Below, piece after piece: positions 57,623 through 64,000 of a DNA stretch of 64,000 bases (position 1 is its first letter; each line of letters opens with the position of its first letter). The translations under genes and the position numbers were made by a program. The notes beneath the pieces are model-generated. The model did not search any database. It was given only the letters and a program-made list of their open reading frames with translations, and had not been told where the DNA came from. Origin of the DNA: CAVVZJ01 sp963752755 (GTDB taxonomy: Bacteria; Planctomycetota; Planctomycetia; Isosphaerales; Isosphaeraceae); the NCBI GenBank assembly GCA_963752755.1, contig CAVVZJ010000004.1:186001-250000 (forward strand), written 5' to 3'.

Positions 57623-58855
57623 TCAGTCCATGGCGCCCTGGGAGAAGTTGGTGACGTTGTCGCGTTCGTAGTTGCGGACGTCGCCGCTGAAGGAGAGCCG
57701 GAGGGGAAGGGCAGACGCTGGCGGCGGAGCTGGTGGCGTCGTACTGGCCGCCGAGGCCGTAGGTGCCGTCGGAGCCGGGGTGAGATGATCTGGAAGGACT
57801 TGGGGTTGATGAACTGGGCCGACTGCGAGCCGTTGGCTGGGGACGGGCAGATTGCTGGTGTAGGGGTTGGGCGACGGCGAGACGGTCGGCTGGATGGGCA
57901 AGGGGAAGTTCACGCGGAAGGGCATCGCGAGCGCTTGCCCGTTGCTGTCCACCTCGGGGTAGTTGGCGTCGCCGGGGCCGAAATTGATGTCGTTGGGGTT
58001 GTAACTGTTGGTGCCGTAGGCCGAGAAGTAGGCGTAGTAGCGGAACTCGCTGACGCTGTGGAAGGGGTCCACGTAGCCGGGGATGCCGTCGCCGTCATCA
58101 TCGACGAGCCGGTTGGCCTGGAACTCGTACATGACGGGCGTCCGGTTGCCGGTGGCCATCATGTTGACGCCGCCGGCGCCGATGATCGTGGAGTACTTGA
58201 ACGGGTAGCGCGGGTCCTTGCCGAAGCCGACCAGGCCGTCGCCGACCTGGAAGATGGCACCGCCGTTGGTATTGGCCGGGCCGGTCGGCTGGGGAATGCC
58301 GCCGAGGAAGAAGGCCAGGCACTCGTGACCTTCGAGGTAGAGGTAGCCGGGGTCCTGGACGCCGTTGCCGTTGAAGTCGGGCCAGTAGTCCTCGGTACCG
58401 TCCTTGTTCTGGTCCCAGGGGGCGAAGTAGGTGCCGACGGCGACGCTCCGCACGAGCTGGGCCTTGGGGAAGAACTTCTGGAGGTAGCGGACCGACTGCT
58501 GGGCGAGCGTGCCGAGGATGATCGTCGGAGGCGGCCGAAGACCTGCGGGCCGCCGACGAACGAGCCGCTGGAGGAGGACAGGGCACGCCGTCGAGCCGAC
58601 GGGATAGCTGCCCGTCTCGCTCAGAATGATCCGGCTGGGCGGGTAGTCGCCATACTGGTTGTTGAACTGCGTGAGGGCCCCGACGAGGTTGTTGATCTCG
58701 CCGCTGGCCTGGGCGTTGCGGGCATTGCGCATCGCGGCGGCCAGGACCGGGATCAGCAGGGCGACCAGGATGCCGATAATCACGATGACGATCAGCAGCT
58801 CGACCAGCGTGAAGCCGCGGCGGCGAGGTCGAGGTTGAGGGCACGGGCGGTTCAT
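57623..58855 (-). CDS. GspG-like pseudopilin (frameshifted)
   Basis: ATG 58855 (GGAGGAGTCGCC upstream): MNRPCPQPRPRRRGFTLVEL then LIVIVIIGILVALLIPVLAA, a canonical prepilin leader with Glu+5. AMRNARNAQASGEINNLVGA and LTQFNNQYGDYPPSRIIL are GspG-like (the 'L-x-x-Y-x-x-x-x-x-x-YPP' pattern). One disturbed patch near 58490-58600 requires two compensating shifts before YLQKFFPKAQLV. Then come GVQDPGYLYLEGHECLAFFL, RTPVMYEFQANRLVDDDGDG with IPGYVDPFHSVSEFRYYAYF (an Asp-rich loop), and another disturbed patch near 57690-57840, ending DNVTNFSQGAMD at 57623. About 410 residues. It is the first pseudopilin gene after gspF, the usual place of gspG in type II secretion operons. Confidence 0.8.
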   Translation of the reverse strand: MNRPCPQPRPRRRGFTLVELLIVIVIIGILVALLIPVLAAAMRNARNAQASGEINNLVGALTQFNNQYGDYPPSRIILSETGSYPVGSTACPVLLQRLVRRRPAGLRPPPTIILGTLAQQSVRYLQKFFPKAQLVRSVAVGTYFAPWDQNKDGTEDYWPDFNGNGVQDPGYLYLEGHECLAFFLGGIPQPTGPANTNGGAIFQVGDGLVGFGKDPRYPFKYSTIIGAGGVNMMATGNRTPVMYEFQANRLVDDDGDGIPGYVDPFHSVSEFRYYAYFSAYGTNSYNPNDINFGPGDANYPEVDSNGQALAMPFRVNFPLPIQPTVSPSPNPYTSNLPVPSQRLAVGPVHQPQVLPDHLTPAPTAPTASAASTTPPAPPPASALPLRLSFSGDVRNYERDNVTNFSQGAMD

Positions 58856-59159
58856 GTTCGGCGACTCCTCCGGGAAGTGGGCTCGGGCTCGGCCTCGGCC
58901 CGCCGCGACCCATACGATTCGATGCTTGGTCACCCGATCCGGTTCCAGATTTTCTTTCGTGAACCTTGTCTTCGCTTATGTGATCTGACGGTCGCGTTGC
59001 CGGCGGCTCGTCCTGATCGGTCGGGGGATGGACGGGGCACGCCGGGGCGGGTTTGGGGTCGCCCCGGAGGGTTCGGCCGACGGTGGGTGGACATCAAGGG
59101 CGGCGGGCCGGGTCGAGATTCGCTCGACCGGGCGGCCCGCCGGGTAGCGAGCGGCGGGG
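58856..59159. other. intergenic spacer between gspF-like and gspG-like genes
   Basis: About 300 bases, all genes leftward. It holds the ribosome-binding site of the GspG-like gene and moderately AT-rich sequence at 58915-58985, which could be an internal promoter. No gene recognised. Confidence 0.4.
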
Positions 59160-60422
59160 TCAGCCCGAGAGCTTGCTGATGAGCTGGATCAGCGGCATGA
59201 ACAGGGCGATCACGATGAAGCCGATGATCCCGCCGAGGATGACGATCATGATCGGTTCGAGGAGGCTCACGAGGCTCTCGACGAGCACCTCGACTTCTTC
59301 CTCATAGTTGTCGGCGATCTTGTTCAGCATGGTGTCCAGGTCGCCCGTCTCCTCGCCGACGTCGATCATGTTGACGACGATGTCGTCCACAATTCGGCTC
59401 TCGCGCAGGGGCTGGGCGATCGTTTCACCCTCGCGGATGCTCTCATAAATCCGCGTGAAGGCCCGCTCGAAGACGGCGTTCTCGGCGGTGTCGCGGACGA
59501 TCAGCAGCGATTCCAGGATCGGGACGCCCGACTGGACCAGGGTTCCGAGTGTTCGCATGGTCCGTGCCACGGTCGATTTCTCGATGATGGTGCCCATGAC
59601 GGGGATCATCAGCCAGAGACGATCGAGGATGTAGGCGCCGGTCCGGTTGCGGTAGAGGAGCTTGATCAAGATCCAGATGACGATCGGCGTGATGAGCACC
59701 ACCCAGAACTTCTGGATGATGAAGTCGCTGGCGGTGAGCAGGAAGACGGTCATCGCCGGCAGATCCACGCCGAAGTCGGCGAAGATGGCCTTGAACTTGG
59801 GGATGATGAAGTAGAGGATGAACCCGACGATACAGGTCGCGACGAGGATGACGACGATCGGGTAGACCATCGCTCCCTTGACCCGGCGCTTGAGGGTCTG
59901 CGACTTTTCCTTGAAATCCGCCAGGCGCTGGAGGATGACTTCGAGGGCACCGCCCGCCTCACCGGCCTTGACCATGTTGCAGTAGAGCCGGTCGAAGGCC
60001 TTGGGATGCTTGGCCATCGCCTCGGAGAGCGTCGAGCCGCTCTCGATGTCCTCGATGACGTCCATCAGGGAGTTCTTGAGAACGCCCGGCTTGGACTGGT
60101 TCTCAAGGATCTTGAGGCTTCGGAGGATCGGCAAGCCGGCGTCCTGAAGGGTGGAGAGCTGGCGAGTGAAGAGGGTGAGGTTCTTGGAGGAGATCTTGCC
60201 GATGGTGAACGACTTCTTCTTCTTGTTGCGGCTGGTCGCCTTCTTGGCTGCCCCCTTGCCGCCCTTCTTGCCGGCGGCCTTGGCCGCGCGCTCGCTGATC
60301 TTGGTGACGAAGTAGCCCTTCTGCCGGATCAGCTGCTGGGCCTCTTCCTGGGTGGCGGCGTCGATGGAGTCCTTGACCTCCTTGCCGGTGTGGTCCATCG
60401 CCTCGTACTGGAAGGTCGGCAT
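59160..60422 (-). CDS. gspF: type II secretion / type IV pilus platform protein GspF/PilC
   Basis: Polytopic inner-membrane protein linking the cytoplasmic ATPase to the pseudopilus. Start ATG 60422, with GGAG upstream: MPTFQYEAMDHTGKEVKDSI, typical GspF; a GTG six codons earlier is less likely. A Lys/Ala-rich insertion (KAAGKKGGKGAAKKATSRNK) lies at about 50-70. Two GspF domains follow: LFTRQLSTLQDAGLPILRSL with MVKAGEAGGALEVILQRLAD, and TLGTLVQSGVPILESLLIVR with MIDVGEETGDLDTMLNKIAD. Transmembrane helices are at MVYPIVVILVATCIVGFILY, VVLITPIVIWILIKLL and LLEPIMIVILGGIIGFIVIA. The frame is intact at 420 residues, the usual length. It is 150 bases after gspE on the same strand. Confidence 0.95.
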   Translation of the reverse strand: MPTFQYEAMDHTGKEVKDSIDAATQEEAQQLIRQKGYFVTKISERAAKAAGKKGGKGAAKKATSRNKKKKSFTIGKISSKNLTLFTRQLSTLQDAGLPILRSLKILENQSKPGVLKNSLMDVIEDIESGSTLSEAMAKHPKAFDRLYCNMVKAGEAGGALEVILQRLADFKEKSQTLKRRVKGAMVYPIVVILVATCIVGFILYFIIPKFKAIFADFGVDLPAMTVFLLTASDFIIQKFWVVLITPIVIWILIKLLYRNRTGAYILDRLWLMIPVMGTIIEKSTVARTMRTLGTLVQSGVPILESLLIVRDTAENAVFERAFTRIYESIREGETIAQPLRESRIVDDIVVNMIDVGEETGDLDTMLNKIADNYEEEVEVLVESLVSLLEPIMIVILGGIIGFIVIALFMPLIQLISKLSG

Positions 60423-60570
60423 CGTCTGGGTCTCCGTCACTGGTCACGAGTGGCCGGTTGTGTTCGCGAGTCTCTGGGTTCGATCGTGGACGGTGTTTCT
60501 CGACGTTCGCAGCCTCAGGCCCTGGGAGCGGGTTCGCCGCCTCGGACTGATTGACCAGGAATCGTTGACG

Positions 60571-62286
60571 TCAGGCGTCGTCGAGCATCGTCTCGCGGAC
60601 GACTTCCTCGATGGTGGACTGGCCGGTGTGGATGGCGAGCAAGCCGGCCTCGCGGAGTGTCCGCATGCCGTACTTGCGGCCGGCCTCGCGGAACTCGTCG
60701 AGGGAGACCTCGCTGGTGATCAATTCGCGGAGGTGCTCATTCATGATGAGCAGCTCGAAGAGGCCCATGCGGCCCTTGTAGCCGGTGTTGTTGCACTTGT
60801 CGCAGCCGCGGCCGTAGTAGAACTTCTTCTGGCGGACTTCATCCATGGACATCCCCAGCTCCATGGCGACCTCCTCGCTGGGGGTGAACTCCGTCTTGCA
60901 GAACTGGCAAATCTTCCGCACGAGCCGCTGGGCGAGCACGGCCTCGACGGTCGCCGTGATGAGGAACGTGGGGATGCCCATATCCCGCATCCGGGTGACG
61001 GCCGACGGGGCGTCATTCGTGTGCAACGTGGTGAAGACGATGTGGCCGGTCAGGCTCGCCTGAATCGAGATCTCGGCGGTTTCCAGGTCGCGAGTCTCGC
61101 CGACGAGGATCTTGTCCGGATCCTGCCGGAGGATGGCGCGGAGGCAGGCGGCGAAGGTGACCCCGATCTCGGCGTTGATCGGGCACTGGATCAGGCCCTC
61201 GATGTCGTACTCGACCGGCTCCTCGGTCGTGATGATCTTGTCCTCGATCTTGTTCAGCTCGTTGAGCGTGGCGTAGAGCGTGGTCGTCTTGCCGGAGGAG
61301 GTGGGCCCGGTGACGAGGATGACGCCGTTGGGCTTGTGGATCACCTCGCGCCAGATAACGAGGGTGTCCTCGGGCATGCCGACCTTTTCCAGGTCGAGGT
61401 TGACGACCGTCTTGTCGAGGATTCGCAGCACGACCGACTCGCCGAACATGGTCGGCAGAGTGGAGACGCGGATATCGACCGTGTGGTTGCCGATGGCCAG
61501 CTCGATCCGGCCGTCCTGCGGGAGCCGGCGCTCAGCGATGTCGAGGTTGGACATGACCTTGATCCGGCTGGCGATCGCCGGCGCGAGGTGGCGAGGCGGC
61601 GGCACCAGCTCGTACAGGATGCCGTCCACGCGGTAGCGCATCTTGTACTCGTCCTCGAACGGCTCAAAGTGGATGTCCGAGGCCTTGTCCTTGATCGCCA
61701 GCAGCAGCACCATGTTCAGGAGCTTGCGAACCGGAGCCGCCTCGGCCATCTCCTCGATGGCCTCCAGGTCGATCGTGTTCTCGTTGCGGCCCGAGTACTG
61801 CGAGAGCCCCTTGTCTTCCTCGATCTGCTTGACGACGTCGGCGATCGACTCCTGCTTGCCGGCGTAGATCCGATCGATGGCGCCGAGGACATCGGCCTCG
61901 GAGGCGACCATGCCCTTGACCTCCACGCCGAGGAACTGGCGGAGGCTTTCCAGCGTCGTCGGGTTCTGGGGCTCGGCCATCGCGACCGTCACCGACTTGT
62001 CCTTCTTGCCGACGGAGACCGGCACGACCTTGAAGGCCGAGGCCATCGACTCGGCGACCGAGTCAATCGCCTCCTGGGGAATGGTCATGTCCCCGAGCTT
62101 GACGACCTTCATGCCGAGCTGTTCACCGAGGGCCTTGAGCACCTGGTCCTCGTTGACGAAGCCGAGCCGTGCAGCCACCTTGCCGACGAGCTCGCCGCTC
62201 CGCTTGTGCTCCTCGAGCACGTTCCAGAGCTTCTCCTCGTCGAGATAGCCCATGTCCACCAGGATCGTGCCGAGCTTGCGTGCCAT
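60571..62286 (-). CDS. gspE: type II secretion / type IV pilus assembly ATPase GspE/PilB
   Basis: Hexameric cytoplasmic ATPase powering pseudopilus assembly. ATG 62286 is preceded by GAGGAG. 571 residues, intact. N-terminal MshEN/GspE_N region: MARKLGTILVDMGYLDEEKL and VLKALGEQLGMKVVKLGDMT. ATPase core: APVRKLLNMVLLLAIKDKAS then DIHFEPFEDEYKMRYRVDG, Walker A VTGPTSSGKTTTLYATLNEL (~326), Asp box IITTEEPVEYDIEGLIQCPI, Walker B LRAILRQDPDKILVGETRDL and His box FTTLHTNDAPSAVTRMRDMG. The tetracysteine zinc site is CQFC (~458) and CDKC (~493), which places it in the GspE/PilB assembly branch and not with retraction ATPases. It sits between pilT and gspF. Confidence 0.96.
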   Translation of the reverse strand: MARKLGTILVDMGYLDEEKLWNVLEEHKRSGELVGKVAARLGFVNEDQVLKALGEQLGMKVVKLGDMTIPQEAIDSVAESMASAFKVVPVSVGKKDKSVTVAMAEPQNPTTLESLRQFLGVEVKGMVASEADVLGAIDRIYAGKQESIADVVKQIEEDKGLSQYSGRNENTIDLEAIEEMAEAAPVRKLLNMVLLLAIKDKASDIHFEPFEDEYKMRYRVDGILYELVPPPRHLAPAIASRIKVMSNLDIAERRLPQDGRIELAIGNHTVDIRVSTLPTMFGESVVLRILDKTVVNLDLEKVGMPEDTLVIWREVIHKPNGVILVTGPTSSGKTTTLYATLNELNKIEDKIITTEEPVEYDIEGLIQCPINAEIGVTFAACLRAILRQDPDKILVGETRDLETAEISIQASLTGHIVFTTLHTNDAPSAVTRMRDMGIPTFLITATVEAVLAQRLVRKICQFCKTEFTPSEEVAMELGMSMDEVRQKKFYYGRGCDKCNNTGYKGRMGLFELLIMNEHLRELITSEVSLDEFREAGRKYGMRTLREAGLLAIHTGQSTIEEVVRETMLDDA

Positions 62287-62535
62287 GCTCTTTGGCTCCT
62301 CGCGGGGTCTCGCGATGAGGACGGACCCGTCGCGCAGCGGTACAACCGGCCCGGGGAGGCCGGCCAGGTTCGATCATTCGGTTTCGTGCGAAGCGTTGCG
62401 GTCGGAAGGGTTGGCTTGGGGCCTGGCCCCGCGGCAGACGGCGATGGGGAAGCGAGAAAACCTCCCCGGGAACTACGGGCCGGGCGGGGCGTTGTGACGC
62501 GCCCCCGTCCGGGAAAAAGGAGTGACGAGCGCGGC

Positions 62536-63644
62536 TCAGTCCTCGCCGCCCTCCTCGTCGTCGTCGAAGATGCCCTTCTTGGCGTTCTCGATGCGTTCCT
62601 TCAGTTCGTTCGGTTTGCGGGACTTGTAGATGACCTCGGTTCTCCTCGACGAGTCCCTGCCTCCAGAGGTTGAACAGGGAGTCGTCCATCAGGATCATGC
62701 CGTGTTTGCGGCCGGTCTGGATGGTCGAGTCGATCCGGTAGGTCTTGTTCTCGCGGATCAGGTTCGAGACGGCCGGGGTGACGACCAGGCACTCGTAGGC
62801 GGCCACCAGCCCCTTCGGCTTGCGCGGCAGGAGCCCCTGGGCGAGGATGCCGATGATCGCGACCGAGAGCTGGGTGCGGATCTGGTCCTGCTGCTCCTTG
62901 GGGAAGACGTCGATGATCCGGTTGACGGTGCCCTCGGCCGAGTTGGTGTGCAAGGTACCGAAGACGATGTGACCGGTCTCGGCGGCCGTGATGGCCGCGG
63001 AAATCGTAGCCAGGTCACGCATCTCGCCCACGAGGATGATGTCCGGGTCCATCCGCAGGGCCCGGCGGATCGCCTCGGGGAAGTCGGGCACGTCGATGCC
63101 GATCTCGCGCTGGTTGACCAGGCTCTTGTTGTGCTTGTGGAAATACTCGATCGGGTCCTCGATCGTGATGATGTGGCGGTCCATGTTGTTGTTGATCCAG
63201 TTGATCATGGACGCCAGGCTGGTCGTCTTGCCCGAGCCGGTCGGCCCGGTCACGAGGATCAAGCCGCGCGGGCGCTGGATCAAATCTTCCATGACCGTCG
63301 GCAAGCCAAGCTGCTCGAAGGTCAGGAACTCGTTCGGAATCCGCCGGAGCACCAGGCCGACGTTGCCCGCGCTGCTTGAAGACGGCCACGCGGAAACGGG
63401 CCATCTCGCCGAAGGCGAAGCCGAAGTCGGTCCCGCCCACCTCCTGGAGCTCCTGCTGGCAGCGCTCCGGGGTGATGCTCTTCATCAAGGCGACGGTATC
63501 TGGCGGCTCAAGCACCTTGGTCGCCAGAGGCCGCATGTGACCATGCAGGCGCAACATCGGCGGCGAGCCAACCGTCAGATGGAGGTCGCTGGCCCTCTGG
63601 GTGCAGACCGTCTGGAGCAACTTGTCAATCAGCAGCGTTCCCAT
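62536..63644 (-). CDS. pilT: twitching-motility retraction ATPase PilT (two frameshifts)
   Basis: Cytoplasmic ATPase that depolymerises type IV pili. ATG 63644 (GGAG upstream): MGTLLIDKLLQTVCTQRASD then LHLTVGSPPMLRLHGHMRPL. One extra G near 63375 must be removed to join RVAVFKQRG to NVGLVLRRIPNEFLTFEQLG. Walker A VTGPTGSGKTTSLASMINWI (~134); Asp box ITIEDPIEYFHKHNKSLVNQ; Walker B RMDPDIILVGEMRDLATISA; His box VFGTLHTNSAEGTVNRIIDV; and the PilT-type AIRRALR and GLVAAYECLVVTPAVSNLI. A missing base near 62645 restores REVIYKSRKPNELKERIENA then KKGIFDDDEEGGED, stopping at 62536-62538. About 369 residues, normal size. No tetracysteine, as expected for PilT. Its presence in an otherwise GspEFG-type locus suggests a retractable fibre. 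Confidence 0.92.
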
Positions 63645-63955
63645 GGATCTCCAAGTCCTCGCGGACTTCTTCCGGGGGCAGCCTGGACAGATAGCCAGGA
63701 TTGACGGGTTCTCGTTAACCAGGTGTCCGCCGAAAAGAGGGCTGGGCGAAAGGAAGTTACGGAGACGGTCTGCGCTCCCGACCGGCACCCTCATTATTCC
63801 CTCGTTGGACACAAGATCAAGCGCCAGCGGCGGGTGGGAGAGTGCGGGTTGGGCCGCTGGCGACGTCGCCCGGACCCTCCCGCTCTCTCCCGGAGTGTCA
63901 TTGTGCCCTCCATCGGATTGGCCCATCGCCCGCCTGGGGGCGAGGAGCCGGATCG
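63645..63955. other. region upstream of pilT
   Basis: About 310 bases before pilT with GGAGATCC as its ribosome-binding site. A less GC-rich patch at 63745-63815 (GGAAGTTACGGAG; CATTATTCCCTCG) may hold the promoter of the leftward locus. No gene recognised. Confidence 0.4.
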
Positions 63956-64000
63956 TCAGGATGCGTTGCCGGCGAGCATGTCGCGCTTGGTGATGCGGAG
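63956..64000 (-). CDS. possible C-terminal end of a further leftward gene (partial)
   Basis: Read leftward from the window edge the frame gives LRITKRDMLAGNAS and stops at TGA 63958-63956. Only 14 codons are available, so no family can be named. Codon choice (CTC CGC ATC ACC AAG CGC GAC) is typical of the genes here. It would be the gene upstream of pilT, if real. Confidence 0.3.
   Translation of the reverse strand, partial: LRITKRDMLAGNAS

Noticed and set aside
60352..62673. A 773-codon open frame on the + strand opposite gspE and gspF
   Set aside because: Both opposite-strand genes have complete catalytic motifs; the + frame has none.
1..64000. tRNA, rRNA, CRISPR or transposase genes
   Set aside because: Scanning by eye found no cloverleaf with a CCA-type end, no rRNA signature, no regular repeat-spacer array and no DDE/HUH transposase motif. 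A computed search (tRNAscan-SE, CRISPRCasFinder, ISfinder) would be decisive.

Overview
The window is high-GC DNA from a planctomycete, most likely of the Isosphaeraceae type. The support is the gene content: a DUF1559 prepilin-like protein, large exported proteins with an N-terminal 'LEDRxxLS/T' motif, two PEP-CTERM proteins, futalosine-route menaquinone genes and a CehA/McbA-type metallohydrolase. No rRNA, tRNA, CRISPR array, transposase or phage gene was seen.

Layout. 0-6.1 kb: tail of an MMPL transporter, an orphan HigA-type antitoxin next to a nested palindrome, then a leftward set AsmA-like / TPR / ClpC. 6.3-10.3 kb: a CehA/McbA metallohydrolase, a palindromic-repeat region and a PEP-CTERM protein. 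10.3-20 kb: menaquinone genes (UbiD-family decarboxylase leftward; UbiE, UbiX, an SDR and UbiA rightward; MqnE further on) interrupted by a duplicated-domain surface protein and a trypsin-like protease. 20-23 kb: a DUF4241 relic, a coupled pair of amidohydrolase-fold proteins (the second without metal ligands) and a DUF6807 protein. 23-28 kb: a YhaN/YhaO (SbcC/SbcD-like) pair. 28-34.5 kb: a secretin-like/TolC-like fusion, an SDR, an M29 aminopeptidase and a DUF433-like protein. 34.6-43.3 kb: a repeat element between 21-bp direct repeats, a ~1500-aa beta-helix/DUF11/Calx-beta surface protein, an alpha/beta-hydrolase protein lacking the usual serine, and a PEP-CTERM protein. 43.7-63.7 kb: a leftward type II secretion / type IV pilus-like locus: pilT, gspE, gspF, five prepilin-like or pseudopilin genes, a 1917-aa GspK-like protein among them, then a DUF1559 protein.

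How the genes fit together. UbiE, UbiX, UbiA, UbiD and MqnE form much of the aminofutalosine menaquinone pathway. The 20-kb secretion/pilus locus has an assembly ATPase, retraction ATPase, platform protein and graded pseudopilins chained by ATGA overlaps, so it should act as one machine; its secretin is not in the window. YhaO and YhaN should form one nuclease complex.

Caveat. Roughly half of the genes, including housekeeping ones (ubiE, ubiA, mqnE, pilT), are interrupted by single-base insertions or deletions across which the homologous protein continues in another frame. Both signs occur and no common motif is visible. I treat these as probable consensus errors and give each gene its full reconstructed span, so many spans are not multiples of three.
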